Source: Acidobacteriota bacterium (lineage in GTDB: Bacteria; Acidobacteriota; Terriglobia; Bryobacterales; Bryobacteraceae). From it: a stretch of 64,000 bases of DNA. Made by a program: the position numbers and the translations under genes. The stretch spans positions 1 to 64,000 of the forward strand of contig JAFKEE010000050.1 of the NCBI GenBank assembly GCA_017307505.1. Reading direction: 5' to 3'. A model generated the notes under the pieces. The model had not been told where the DNA came from. It saw nothing but the letters and a program-made list of their open reading frames with translations, and ran no database searches. This document shows, piece after piece, positions 52,731 through 62,639 of the stretch (its first letter is position 1; each line of letters begins with the position of its first letter).

Positions 52731-53792
52731 ATGAAGGGTCCCGCGGTAAACGAACTGGCCCCCGGCCAGAGTGTGCAGAGCATTTTTCTCGTCCAGGCCA
52801 AGGACGTCCGTCAAAAGAAGACCGGGGAGCCTTACCTCTCCCTGGTCCTGATGGATCGCACCGGCGATATCGACGCCAAGATGTGGGATAACGTCCCGGG
52901 AGTCATGGAGACCTTCGATCGCGACGACTTCATCCGCGTGAAGGGCGAGACACAGCTCTACCAGAACCGCATGCAGCTGACGGTTTACTCGCTGCAACGC
53001 GTTCAGGATTCCGAAGTGAAGCTGGCAGACTTTCTGCCTGCCTCGCAGCGGGATCCCGATGAGATGCTGGCTGAATTGCGCGCGATCATCGCCTCGATGC
53101 GCAATCCACATCTGAAGGCTCTGCTGGAGGCGATCTTTGCCGACCAGGCGGTAGCGAACGCCTTTAAGACGGCTCCGGCCGCGAAGGCGATCCACCACGC
53201 CTGGCTGGGCGGCCTGATTGAACACGTGCTGAGCCTGTGCTCGCTGGCGCGCTTCATGGTGACGCACTACCCGAACCTCGATGAGGATCTGCTGCTCACG
53301 GGCGTGATCCTGCACGACATCGGCAAAGTCAGCGAGCTGTGCTACGCGCGCAGCTTCGGCTACACCACCGAGGGCGGCCTGCTGGGCCATATGCAGATTG
53401 CGCTGCGCCTGATTGGCGAGAAGCTGCCGGAAGGGTTCCCGCCGAAGCTGCGGAACCTGCTGGAACACATGATTCTCAGCCATCACGGGCAGTTGGAGTA
53501 CGGCAGTCCGAAGCTGCCGGTGTTCCCCGAAGCGCTGCTGCTGCACCATCTCGACAATCTCGATTCCAAGATGGAGACCATGCGCGCGTCGCTGGAGCGG
53601 GACAAGGCCACACCGGGCGACTGGACTGGATACAATGCTGCCTTGGAGCGCAGTATTCTCGACAAGCGCAAGTACCTGAACGGTCCGGCGCCCAAACCCC
53701 AGGTGGTGAAGGCGGCCGCGCCTCCGAAGCAGGCAACGGTGATGGGCGAGAAGATGAAGGCGCTGCAAGGATTGTTCAGCGAGGAATCTTAG
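52731..53792 (+). CDS. YhaM-like 3'-5' exoribonuclease (OB-fold plus HD)
   Basis: 353 aa. N-terminal OB-fold (FLVQAKDVRQKKTGEPYLSL, VLMDRTGDIDAKMWDNVPGV), then an HD domain with AAKAIHHAWLGGLIEHVLSL, VILHDIGKVSELCYARSFGY and HMILSHHGQLEYGSPKLPVF. This matches the YhaM family of oligoribonucleases. The stop overlaps the GTG of the BlaI-like gene at 53792 with GAGGA before it, so the two are coupled. Confidence 0.9.
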   Translation: MKGPAVNELAPGQSVQSIFLVQAKDVRQKKTGEPYLSLVLMDRTGDIDAKMWDNVPGVMETFDRDDFIRVKGETQLYQNRMQLTVYSLQRVQDSEVKLADFLPASQRDPDEMLAELRAIIASMRNPHLKALLEAIFADQAVANAFKTAPAAKAIHHAWLGGLIEHVLSLCSLARFMVTHYPNLDEDLLLTGVILHDIGKVSELCYARSFGYTTEGGLLGHMQIALRLIGEKLPEGFPPKLRNLLEHMILSHHGQLEYGSPKLPVFPEALLLHHLDNLDSKMETMRASLERDKATPGDWTGYNAALERSILDKRKYLNGPAPKPQVVKAAAPPKQATVMGEKMKALQGLFSEES

Positions 53793-54217
53793 TGCAGCGG
53801 AGAAGAACGGCCCGCGAAATCCCACCACCCCTGGAACTGCAATGCCTGAATGCACTGTGGAGCCTGGGAGAAGCAAATGTCCAGTCGGTCCGCGACAAGC
53901 TGGCGCCGGGCAAGCCCCTGGCCTATACCACGGTGATGACGATGCTCGACCGGCTGACGCGCAAACAGTTGTTGAGCCGGCGCAAGAATGGCCGGTCGTT
54001 TGTCTACACGCCTCTGGTTTCCAAGGATGAGGTGCGCCGCCTCGCCGTCAACGAACTGGTGAACGCTCTGTTCGAAGGCTCGGAGGGCGGCCTGCGCGTG
54101 TACCTCAACGGCGTCGAGAAGCCCGCCGACTCCGGTCCTGCCGGCGTCGCCGTCCAACCGGTGGAGTCCGAAGCAGAAGCCGAGGAACCCCAGCGACTGG
54201 ACGCCGCCCTGCTGTAA
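53792..54217 (+). CDS. Second BlaI/MecI-type repressor
   Basis: 141 aa from GTG. Winged helix LELQCLNALWSLGEANVQSV then YTTVMTMLDRLTRKQLLSRR, with a conserved FVYTPLVSKDEVRRLAVNEL helix; the C-terminal 30 residues are an acidic Pro/Ala tail. No BlaR1-type partner is adjacent, and the 16-bp boxes of the other BlaI gene are not present here. It is coupled to the YhaM-like gene. It may use an external sensor or a small ligand. Confidence 0.88.
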   Translation: MQRRRTAREIPPPLELQCLNALWSLGEANVQSVRDKLAPGKPLAYTTVMTMLDRLTRKQLLSRRKNGRSFVYTPLVSKDEVRRLAVNELVNALFEGSEGGLRVYLNGVEKPADSGPAGVAVQPVESEAEAEEPQRLDAALL

Positions 54218-54223
54218 CAGGGG

Positions 54224-54829
54224 CTACCAGTTCACGCCGCGCCCTCGAAGTTCCGCTTCGATCTGGGCGTGATTCTGAAACTGGACCGCATCGATGCCGG
54301 CGCGCTTTGCGCCCTCCACATACTCCGCCACATCGTCGGTGAAGAAGCATTCCTGCGCCGCGCACTGCGCCTGCTGGATGGCCGCTTCGTAGATGCGGGG
54401 CTGGGGCTTCATCGCCTTCACCTCGTGACTGAGCACATAGGCATCGAAGTGCTGCAGGATAGGGTAGGTGCGGTACAGCATCTCGTAATGGATGGGATTG
54501 GTATTGGAGAGCAGTACGGTGCGGTAGTTGCGGCGGATGCCTTCCACCATGCTCTCGGGGATCAGCGTCTCTGGCAGGAAGATGGAGCTCCAGATCTCAG
54601 AAAAACGATCATAGGAGATCTCCGTACCCAGCAGCGTGGACACGCGCCGGACGAACTCCACTCCGTCAAACTCACCGGATTCGAAGCCGGGGACCAGGCC
54701 ATCCCGCCCGAGGCGCGCGCGAACTTCCTCGGGCGGCAGGCCACAGTGCTCACTCATGGCGCGATAGCCGCGCTGAAAATCGAACGGAACCAGGACACGG
54801 CCCAGGTCGAAAATAACGGTTCGGATCAC
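54224..54829 (-). CDS. HAD-superfamily phosphatase (HAD-IA, YihX-like)
   Basis: 201 aa. Motif I is FDLGRVLVPFD (nucleophile Asp; the +2 residue is Gly, as in YihX-like phosphatases), motif II Ser/Thr in VLLSNTNP, motif III Lys in KPQPRIY and motif IV in FFTDDVAEYV. Hydrolyses a small phosphate ester, possibly sugar phosphates. It starts 9 nt after the stop of the small secreted protein at 54839, same strand. Confidence 0.85.
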   Translation of the reverse strand: MIRTVIFDLGRVLVPFDFQRGYRAMSEHCGLPPEEVRARLGRDGLVPGFESGEFDGVEFVRRVSTLLGTEISYDRFSEIWSSIFLPETLIPESMVEGIRRNYRTVLLSNTNPIHYEMLYRTYPILQHFDAYVLSHEVKAMKPQPRIYEAAIQQAQCAAQECFFTDDVAEYVEGAKRAGIDAVQFQNHAQIEAELRGRGVNW

Positions 54830-54838
54830 TCAACCATT

Positions 54839-55141
54839 TTAGCGGCCCCGGCCGTTGTGCTTCAGGCGAGTGATGTCTCGCGACGTCCGGTTCAGGCGGC
54901 TCTGCGCGCGGGCGCGCTCGGCTGCCGTCATGCCCCCGCCATCGGCACGGTCGCGCCGGACGATGGCTTTGGTGCGGGCCTCTTCCCGCTCCAGGCGCAC
55001 TGTCTCCCGCGGAGTCAGCGATCCGGAGCGTACTCCCTGGGCGATGCGATCCTGCTGATTGCGTTCCCGCTGCCCAATGGTCTGCGCTCCGGCCGTGGCC
55101 GCCAGCGCTGTCAGGGTAAGTGTCAGAATAAAGGTCCTCAT
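54839..55141 (-). CDS. Small secreted Arg/Gln-rich protein
   Basis: 100 aa. Signal peptide MRTFILTLTLTALAATAGAQ. The mature part is helical and highly charged (IGQRERNQQDRIAQGVRSGS, RLEREEARTKAIVRRDRADG, ERARAQSRLNRTSRDITRLK). No Cys. It resembles the small periplasmic helical proteins that are frequent in Acidobacteriota. Function unknown. Confidence 0.65.
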   Translation of the reverse strand: MRTFILTLTLTALAATAGAQTIGQRERNQQDRIAQGVRSGSLTPRETVRLEREEARTKAIVRRDRADGGGMTAAERARAQSRLNRTSRDITRLKHNGRGR

Positions 55142-55266
55142 CGAACTTGCCTCCTGTGGCTATGAACGCAAGTTGCCCCAAAAGGTTGACGTTCTTAGCG
55201 AGATTAACTGCAATTCGTTAAGAAGCCATACGAACTCACGGGATGGGGGTCTGGCGAAAACCGGGG

Positions 55267-55294
55267 TTGCGCTGCTGACAATCCGGCCTATACT
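55267..55294 (+). promoter_or_regulatory. Promoter of the secreted protein at 55302
   Basis: TTGCGC (55267-55272) and TATACT (55289-55294) are 16 bp apart. The -10 ends 7 nt before the ATG and there is no SD, consistent with a leaderless transcript. Confidence 0.4.
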
Positions 55295-55301
55295 GTCATC
55301 C

Positions 55302-56558
55302 ATGCTCCGCATCGTGGCTGGTGTGGTTCTACTTCTGGGTTTACGCTCCATCGCCCTCGCTTTGCAGGCTCCGGAGGGTCTCTTCGACCGGTTCCTGGAA
55401 CGCATGGAAGCCGAGCAGAAGCGTCTGCCCGACTACGTTTGTGCCCAAACCATTGAGCGCTATGGCCGTGCCGCGGCCAATCGCGAACTGCAACGCATCG
55501 ACACCATCCGCGTGGATGTGGCCGTCACCGGCGATCGGGAGCTCTATGGCCGCCCGGGGGCCAGAGAGTTCTACAGCAGGTCGCTGGCGGAAGTGATTGG
55601 CTCCGGCTTCGTCAGCACCGGCCGGTTCGCCCTGTTCACGCGCCACATCCTGAACACCTCCAAAACCATGTACAAGTACCAGGGCCTGAACGAACGGCCC
55701 GGCAAACCCGCGCACGAGTACGACTTCGACGTCGATCCGGCAGCCAGCAATTACATGCTGCGCAGTGGGAATGCCGAGGCCAGGACGGGCTACCAGGGGA
55801 GTTTCTGGATCCACGCCGACTCGCTCGACCTGTTGCGGGTGGAAGTCCAGGCCTTCGACATTCCCGAGCATCTGGGTCTCTCCGAGGCCAAAACCACGCT
55901 GATCTACGGGCGCATGCCGATTGGGAAGGAATCGATCCTGTTGCCGGTCCTCACCACGGCTACGGTCATCACGACCGACGGTCTGGAGAATGTGAACCGG
56001 ATCCAGGTGAGCGGCTGCCGCCGGTTTCAGACGGAGTCCACTTTGAGCTTCTCCGCGCCGGAAGTCGAGGTGGCGCCCAGGCAGCAGGAGGCGTTCACTC
56101 TCCCGTCAGGGGCAGTTCTGGAACTCGCCCTGGACGAGGGGCTGAACCTGTCCTCGGCCACGGTCGGACAGCCACTGCGCGCCAGCCTGGCCCGGGATCT
56201 GCGGCTCGGGGAAAAGGTGGTGGTGCCCCAGGGGACCATCGTCCGGGGGCAGGTGGTCCAGGTGGAAAAGCGGGCGATGCCCTACCCCAATTACCAGATC
56301 GGCCTGACCTTCGACGCCCTCGAACTTGGCGGCGAAAGCGTGCCTCTCAATGCCACTCTGGCGGAAACCAGCCCGGTGGCCGGCCTGATCCAGCAGAGCC
56401 GGAAGCTGAACCCGGCGTTTCAGGCGGGTGGCCGGCCGCGCATGCAGGTGCTGGTTCGCAAGGTTCAGTCAGGTGAAGGATATCTTGAATGGGATGCGCG
56501 CAAAGGACAGATTCTGCCTGGCTTGAAGATGAAGTGGAAGGTGACCGGCGAGAGGTAG
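55302..56558 (+). CDS. Secreted hypothetical protein with beta-rich C-terminal domain
   Basis: 418 aa from ATG 55302, with a signal peptide (MLRIVAGVVLLLGLRSIALA). An N-terminal helix (LFDRFLERMEAEQKRLPDYV) precedes a region like the LolA/outer-membrane half-barrel (HADSLDLLRVEVQAFDIPEH). The C-terminal part is a beta domain with ATVGQPLRASLARDLRLGEK and KVVVPQGTIVRGQVVQVEKR, a pattern seen in secretion-pore or TonB-linked proteins. No known enzyme motif. A longer frame extends upstream but lacks a signal and is rejected. Confidence 0.75.
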   Translation: MLRIVAGVVLLLGLRSIALALQAPEGLFDRFLERMEAEQKRLPDYVCAQTIERYGRAAANRELQRIDTIRVDVAVTGDRELYGRPGAREFYSRSLAEVIGSGFVSTGRFALFTRHILNTSKTMYKYQGLNERPGKPAHEYDFDVDPAASNYMLRSGNAEARTGYQGSFWIHADSLDLLRVEVQAFDIPEHLGLSEAKTTLIYGRMPIGKESILLPVLTTATVITTDGLENVNRIQVSGCRRFQTESTLSFSAPEVEVAPRQQEAFTLPSGAVLELALDEGLNLSSATVGQPLRASLARDLRLGEKVVVPQGTIVRGQVVQVEKRAMPYPNYQIGLTFDALELGGESVPLNATLAETSPVAGLIQQSRKLNPAFQAGGRPRMQVLVRKVQSGEGYLEWDARKGQILPGLKMKWKVTGER

Positions 56559-56568
56559 GCAGAGGGGC

Positions 56569-57333
56569 TCAATGACGTTTGTAGAGCGTACAGGTGAGTC
56601 CCAGCACGATCTGATTGTCGATGGTCCCGCTGCGGATGCCGTAATGGGCTCCGGAGAGGTCGATCGCGAAGCGTTCGTTCAATTGATATTCCGCACCTTC
56701 GAAGAGGGAATAGAAGGCGTCTACACCCGTCGAGCGCTCCCACTGGACGTTGGTGTAGGCGGTGAAGCTGCCCAGTTTACGGCCGTAGCCTGCGTTCAAA
56801 TCCAGCGTTCCGGCCGGGTTGGTGGCTGAACTTCGAGTTGCACCATTCCATGAAGTTCCTCCGCTGAACGTGTTGAAACCACGGTCATAACGGCCATACA
56901 GGGCACCGCCCAAACGGGAACCGGACTCGCCACGCAGGAAGACGGCCGCAGTCGGAGCGATGGCCCAACTGAAGTTGTCTCCGGCCTTGAAAGCGGTGGT
57001 GGCGGCCAGATTCACATGGTCACTGAAATGGGTGGTGCGGCCCGTGGTGTCGTCGACGACACTGGCGATGGAATCCACTCCGGCGCTGAACTCCGTCTGC
57101 CACTGGTCTGGGGTGTACTTGAGCGTCGCGGGCAGGGTGTAGGACGAGTTTGTATCGAATGCGCCGCTATATTCCAGGTCGACGTTGCCGGGATCGGTGA
57201 TCAGTGGACTGGTGAACAACCGGCGCCGCACGGAGAATCCGCTGGACCGGCGGTGAAAGATACGGGTCCTCAGCTTGGCCTCCACCGGCGGCAGGGCGGA
57301 AATCAGGAACAGCAGGCATAACGCCCGGCGCAT
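56569..57333 (-). CDS. Predicted outer-membrane beta-barrel protein
   Basis: 254 aa. Signal peptide MRRALCLLFLISALPPVEAK. The rest alternates polar and aromatic residues typical of beta-barrels: DVNLEYSGAFDTNSSY-like strands, AGDNFSWAIAPTAAVFLRGE, GYGRKLGSFTAYTNVQWERS, and an ending NQIVLGLTCTLYKRH. It may be a porin-like or OM assembly protein of unknown type. It is convergent with the secreted protein at 55302 (10-nt gap). Confidence 0.65.
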   Translation of the reverse strand: MRRALCLLFLISALPPVEAKLRTRIFHRRSSGFSVRRRLFTSPLITDPGNVDLEYSGAFDTNSSYTLPATLKYTPDQWQTEFSAGVDSIASVVDDTTGRTTHFSDHVNLAATTAFKAGDNFSWAIAPTAAVFLRGESGSRLGGALYGRYDRGFNTFSGGTSWNGATRSSATNPAGTLDLNAGYGRKLGSFTAYTNVQWERSTGVDAFYSLFEGAEYQLNERFAIDLSGAHYGIRSGTIDNQIVLGLTCTLYKRH

Positions 57334-57336
57334 ATT

Positions 57337-59445
57337 TCAGTAGGCTAGCAGGCGCTCGGCTTCGCGTTGGATATCTTCCGTCTGAGGCAGGATTTCGTCT
57401 TCCAGGTCAGGATGATAGCCGACCCAGGTGTCGAGGGCGGCGACCCGGGCGACGGGGGCGTCCAGGTGTTCAAACAGCTCCCCGGCGATGCGGGCCGCGA
57501 TCTCCGCGCCATAGCCGAAGCTGAGGCAGTCTTCGTGGACGATCAGCACGCGGTTCGTCTTCTCCACCGACTGGCGGATCGCTTCCCAGTCGTAGGGCGC
57601 CAGCGAGCGCAAGTCGATGACCTCGACCGACTTCTCGGGATGCCTTTGCTCGATGAACGTGGAGGCGAGCAGCGACTTCTGGACGGTCATCCCGTAAGTC
57701 AGGATGGTCAGGTGATGGCCGGGCTTGACGACGCGGGCTTTGCCGAAGGGGATGGTGAAGTCCGGGCCGGGGTGCGGAGACCTATTGTAAGGCTCGCGGT
57801 ATAGCCTCTTATGTTCTAGAAAAAGAACAGGATCGTCGCACCGGATGGCAGTGCGCAACAGTCCGCAGGCGTCGAGGGCATTCGACGGAAAGACCACCCG
57901 AAGACCAGGGATGTGGGTGAAGGCCACTTCTCCGCACTGGCTGTGATAGACGGCGCCGCCATTGAGGTAGCCGCCGATGGCGACACGGATTACGGCCGGG
58001 CATTTCCAGCCATTGAACGAGCGCCAGCGCACATTGGCCATCTCGTCCCGAATCTGCATCATAGCGGGCCAAATATAATCAAAGAATTGAATCTCGCAGA
58101 CCGGCTTCATGCCGCGCGAAGACATGCCGATGGAGCGCCCCAGGATGGCCGCCTCGGCGATGGGCGTGTTGAAGACGCGGCGGGAACCGAACTTGGCCTG
58201 AAGCCCGAAGGTGGCTTTGAATACCCCGCCCTTGCCCTTTACTTCGCGCAGGTTCTCTTCCCGGCTGCAGTCGGCCACATCCTCGCCGAAGAGGACCACG
58301 TTGGGGTTCCGCTCCATCTCTTCCGCAAGGGTCAGGTTGATCTCGTCCACCATGGTGCGCGGCTCGCCGGCACACTGCGGATCGGTATCGAACTGGTCGC
58401 TGGTGGGATCAATGTCGGGTGAGTACAGATAGAGGCAGGCGGAGGACTTGGACGGCGGCTCAGCTTTCAGGACGCGCTCGGTGATTTCGGCGATCTCGAG
58501 GTCCACCTCGTGGCAGATCCGCTTATACGTCACTTCCTCCATCAGGTTTTCGGAGATGAGGAAGCGTGGGAAGTTGATGATGGGATCGTTCGCGGCTTCG
58601 GCCTCGCGCTCGGCCTTGGTCTTATAAAGTCGTTCGTCGTCGGACAGGGAGTGCGAATAGGGCCGCGTGCAATGGGCGTGGACCATGGCAGGTCCGTGGC
58701 CGGCCCGGATGTACTCCGCCGCTTCCTTGACCGCGGCGTACGAAGCGAGGTAGTCGCTGCCGTCGCATTCGATCCGGAGAAGTCCGGGGAAACCGGAGAC
58801 GAGCCGGGACAGGTTGCCGCCGGGGGTTTGCTTTTCCACCGGCACCGAAATGGCATAACCGTTGTCCTCAACGACATAGAGAACCGGCAGGCGGTTCAGG
58901 CAGACGGCGTTGAGGGATTCCCAGAATTCGCCTTCACTGGTGGCGCCCTCCCCGGTGGTCACCAGGGTCAACTCGTCGGATTCGGGGCGCAGGTACCGGC
59001 CGGCCTCGGCGCAACCGACAGCGTGCAGGAACTGCGTGCCCGTGGGCGACGATCCGGTGAAGATATGGAGTTCCGGGGAACTCCAGTGGGAAGGCATCTG
59101 CCGGCCGCCGGAGGCGGTATCGGCCGCCGCTCCGACGCTCTGGAGCAGCATCATCTCCGGGGTGACGCCCAGAGCCAGCGCCAGCGCGCGGTCGCGGTAG
59201 TAAAGATGGAACCAGTCGTAACCCGGCCGGAGGGCCAAGGCTGTGGCCGTCTGGATGGCTTCGTGGCCGGCGCCGCTGATTTGAAAGAAGATACGGTTCT
59301 GACGCTTGAGCATCACCTCGCGATCGTCGAGGCGGCGGGCGGTCTGCATCAGACGGAAGGCGCGTTGCAGCTGGTCGCGGTCCAGACCGTGATAGCGGTC
59401 TACGTTCCGCTGAACGGACACAGCGGTGCTGTCGGTGGTCGCCAT
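57337..59445 (-). CDS. Branched-chain 2-oxo acid dehydrogenase E1, alpha-beta fusion
   Basis: 702 aa from ATG 59445 with GGGAGG 9 nt upstream. The alpha half has the TPP motif region [20 protein letters not shown] ending in [10 protein letters not shown]. The beta half starts near 370 ([20 protein letters not shown]) with the substrate/transketolase region [20 protein letters not shown] and a C-terminal transketolase domain. It decarboxylates branched-chain 2-oxo acids to feed lipoylated E2, not present here. The normally separate alpha and beta subunits are one chain, a known arrangement in some bacteria. It diverges from serS across 81 nt. Confidence 0.88.
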   Translation of the reverse strand: MATTDSTAVSVQRNVDRYHGLDRDQLQRAFRLMQTARRLDDREVMLKRQNRIFFQISGAGHEAIQTATALALRPGYDWFHLYYRDRALALALGVTPEMMLLQSVGAAADTASGGRQMPSHWSSPELHIFTGSSPTGTQFLHAVGCAEAGRYLRPESDELTLVTTGEGATSEGEFWESLNAVCLNRLPVLYVVEDNGYAISVPVEKQTPGGNLSRLVSGFPGLLRIECDGSDYLASYAAVKEAAEYIRAGHGPAMVHAHCTRPYSHSLSDDERLYKTKAEREAEAANDPIINFPRFLISENLMEEVTYKRICHEVDLEIAEITERVLKAEPPSKSSACLYLYSPDIDPTSDQFDTDPQCAGEPRTMVDEINLTLAEEMERNPNVVLFGEDVADCSREENLREVKGKGGVFKATFGLQAKFGSRRVFNTPIAEAAILGRSIGMSSRGMKPVCEIQFFDYIWPAMMQIRDEMANVRWRSFNGWKCPAVIRVAIGGYLNGGAVYHSQCGEVAFTHIPGLRVVFPSNALDACGLLRTAIRCDDPVLFLEHKRLYREPYNRSPHPGPDFTIPFGKARVVKPGHHLTILTYGMTVQKSLLASTFIEQRHPEKSVEVIDLRSLAPYDWEAIRQSVEKTNRVLIVHEDCLSFGYGAEIAARIAGELFEHLDAPVARVAALDTWVGYHPDLEDEILPQTEDIQREAERLLAY

Positions 59446-59520
59446 TGCTGCTTGCCTCCCTTCAGCCAGTTTACCCCGCTTCCCGCCGCTGGAAAAAACC
59501 GGCAAGGGGGTACAATGTGA

Positions 59521-60810
<1,290 letters not shown>

Positions 60811-60915
60811 AACCGGTCACACCTTCTGGAAGTTTATTTTCTGGCCAGTAAGTTATTTGGTTGCTGGCAGTTAGTCAAAAGTGAGCCCCGCGCGGCGAGC
60901 GTCTGCCATACAGGC

Positions 60916-60957
60916 ATGTCTACCGTTTAGCGGCTGGAGAGATCCAGCCCAAGACAT
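60916..60957 (+). promoter_or_regulatory. 5'-UTR stem-loop element
   Basis: ATGTCT (60916-60921) pairs with AGACAT (60952-60957). Inside it GGCTGGA and TCCAGCC close a GAGA tetraloop (60939-60942), a GNRA loop. It ends 4 nt before the strong SD (GGAGGTGA, 60962-60969) of the next gene, so it could control ribosome access. No named riboswitch is recognised. Confidence 0.35.
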
Positions 60958-60974
60958 ACCTGGAGGTGAGATTG

Positions 60975-61814
60975 ATGTCCGCGCGGCGGCTCATTTTTTT
61001 GTTTACAGCAGTGCAGGCACTGCTTGGGATGGTGGCGGAGGCGGCTCCTCCGCTGACGCAGATTTACGACACTCTTTATAAGGCGGACGGGACTCTGTTC
61101 ACGGGGTCGGCCACTGTCACGTGGCGATCGTTCACGGCGGCGGACGCCTCGAATATTCCGACCAACTCGATTACGGTACAGGTGGTGGGCGGCCTGCTGC
61201 GTGTGAAGCTGGTGCCGACGACGAATGCCTCGGCGAATGCACACTACACAGTCCGCTTCAATGCCGACGGCAAGGTGCAGTTCACGGAAGCGTGGTCGGT
61301 GCCGCCCAGCGACGTGCCGGTGGCGGTGAAGGACATACGGCAGCAGGCGCCCTCGTGGGCAACCCCGGTGGCGGCGGCAGCCAGCGTCGTCCAGATGATT
61401 GACGTCCTGGGCCTGCCCGAGGCGCTCTCGGACCGGCCGACAAAGAGCATCGCCTTCCAACCCAACCGGGTGGCGCTCATCGATGCCATCGGCGAGATCG
61501 CCGGGGTCAGCGGGTCGCCGGGCGATTGCGTCCATGTGGATGGCACGGCCGGCGCCTGCGGTTCCGGTGGCGGCAGCGCGGTGGGCTTTGTCGATATGGA
61601 GACACCGGCGGGCGCTGTGGATGGGGTCAACTCGCAGTTTGCCTTGTCGCAGATCCCATTCCCGGCCGGCAGTCTGCACCTGTTCCGCAACGGCATCCTG
61701 CAAAAGGCCTCGGTGGATTATGTGCTGACGGGCAGCGGGATTACCTTCCTGGCGGTGGCGACTCCCCAGGTGGGTGACCTGCTGTCTGCCAGCTATCGTA
61801 CGGCAGCCCCCTAG
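60975..61814 (+). CDS. Secreted hypothetical protein
   Basis: 279 aa from ATG 60975 with GGAGGTGA 5 nt upstream. Signal peptide MSARRLIFLFTAVQALLGMV. The N-terminal ~110 residues are beta-rich (SATVTWRSFTAADASNIPTN, VVGGLLRVKLVPTTNASANA). The C-terminus after a Gly/Ser linker is another beta domain (SQFALSQIPFPAGSLHLFRN then GILQKASVDYVLTG) similar in style to phage minor tail or receptor-binding segments. Function unknown. Confidence 0.65.
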   Translation: MSARRLIFLFTAVQALLGMVAEAAPPLTQIYDTLYKADGTLFTGSATVTWRSFTAADASNIPTNSITVQVVGGLLRVKLVPTTNASANAHYTVRFNADGKVQFTEAWSVPPSDVPVAVKDIRQQAPSWATPVAAAASVVQMIDVLGLPEALSDRPTKSIAFQPNRVALIDAIGEIAGVSGSPGDCVHVDGTAGACGSGGGSAVGFVDMETPAGAVDGVNSQFALSQIPFPAGSLHLFRNGILQKASVDYVLTGSGITFLAVATPQVGDLLSASYRTAAP

Positions 61815-61827
61815 AAAAAAGGGGCTG
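61804..61827 (+). other. Hairpin over the stop codon region
   Basis: CAGCCCC (61804-61810) and GGGGCTG (61821-61827) enclose a 10-nt A-rich loop that contains the TAG stop of the gene at 60975. No T-tract follows, so terminator function is weak. Confidence 0.25.
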
Positions 61828-61892
61828 TGATACTCTCCTGGAGATGCCGGGTTGGGCGCAAGGCCGCCTGGCATCTACAGAGGAGGATTCTC

Positions 61893-62147
61893 ATGCGGAG
61901 ATTCGTGAATTTCGTGGGGTCGGCCCTGCTGCTTGGTGCGCTGGCAGTGGGACCTGGTTTTGCGCAGACCGGCAGCAAGGCTCCGGAGAAGAGCGCCAAG
62001 ACCGCGCCCAAGTCGGCCGTAGCCGAGGCGGACCAGTGTACGGCGATGACGCAGGCAGGCACCCGCTGCAAGCGCAAGGCGCAGGCGGGCAGCAAGTTCT
62101 GCTGGCAGCATGATCCGGCCAACAAGGGCAAGAAAAAGAAGACCTAA
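61893..62147 (+). CDS. Small secreted protein with CxxxxGxxC...CxxH motif (DUF5763-like)
   Basis: 84 aa from ATG 61893 with GAGGAGG 6 nt upstream. Signal peptide MRRFVNFVGSALLLGALAVG. A charged linker leads to QCTAMTQAGTRCKRKAQAGS then KFCWQH and a lysine tail; the Cys-Cys-Cys-His layout matches the DUF5763-type motif. Possibly binds metal or a cell-wall/nucleic acid partner. Followed by a strong hairpin at 62167. Confidence 0.7.
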   Translation: MRRFVNFVGSALLLGALAVGPGFAQTGSKAPEKSAKTAPKSAVAEADQCTAMTQAGTRCKRKAQAGSKFCWQHDPANKGKKKKT

Positions 62148-62166
62148 GTGACCGTTGGCGAGTGAG

Positions 62167-62204
62167 CATGCCTGTGAGCCGGCAATGACCGGTTCACAGG
62201 CATG
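62167..62204 (+). terminator. Strong 16-bp hairpin (possible terminator)
   Basis: 62167-62182 pairs fully with 62189-62204 (one GU), 6-nt loop CAATGA. It lies 20 nt after the stop of the DUF5763-like gene and 76 nt before the tRNA gene. There is no T-tract, so it may be a stabiliser or Rho-assisted terminator. Confidence 0.45.
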
Positions 62205-62279
62205 ACAAAGTTCGATGAAAGGCTACCTTGGCCCGGGAGTGGAGCAATGGATGCCCGGGACGCTATAATAGCCCAGAGG

Positions 62280-62355
62280 GCCAGCGTAGCTCAGTTGGTA
62301 GAGCATCTGATTTGTAATCAGAGGGTCGTGGGTTCGATCCCCTCCGCTGGCTCCA
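62280..62355 (+). tRNA. tRNA-Thr (anticodon UGU)
   Basis: Acceptor stem GCCAGCG (62280-62286) pairs with CGCTGGC (62345-62351); the discriminator T and CCA (62353-62355) are encoded. D-arm GCTCAGTTGGTAGAGC, anticodon stem TCTGA/TCAGA around TTTGTAA, and T-arm GGGTTCGATCCC are all standard. Anticodon TGT reads Thr ACA/ACG codons. Confidence 0.97.
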
Positions 62356-62456
62356 TTCTTCGATTTCCCCCTTTCCGGTGACGCGCGCAGGAGACGTGTC
62401 TGAGGAATCCGCATCGGATTCCGTGCGCTACGCATCGAATGGGCAAAGGGCTCCCC

Positions 62457-62609
62457 ATGTCAGAGATCTTTAGCATTATTCCTGTCCCCGCCTTCATCGC
62501 GGTGGCGCTGTTTGGACTGATTCTGGCCGTGATTGCCTCGGCTCCGACCGCCTGGGTCGATCGCGCCGAAAAAGCACTCAAGAAGGACAAGGAAACGAAG
62601 CAGACTTAG
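62457..62609 (+). CDS. Small single-pass membrane protein
   Basis: 50 aa: MSEIFSIIPVPAFIAVALFG then a hydrophobic stretch to about residue 32 and a basic tail AEKALKKDKETKQT. AAAGGG lies 9-14 nt upstream of the ATG. Too short for most gene callers. No family recognised. It lies between the tRNA and the fucosidase. Confidence 0.5.
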   Translation: MSEIFSIIPVPAFIAVALFGLILAVIASAPTAWVDRAEKALKKDKETKQT

Positions 62610-62639
62610 TTCGGCGGGGTTTGATAGGGTGGTTACCAA

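Noticed and set aside
62223-62435. 70-residue minus-strand ORF containing a GGDRTHDPLITNQMLYQLSY-like segment
   Set aside because: It is the antisense of tRNA-Thr, a well-known false protein in annotated genomes.
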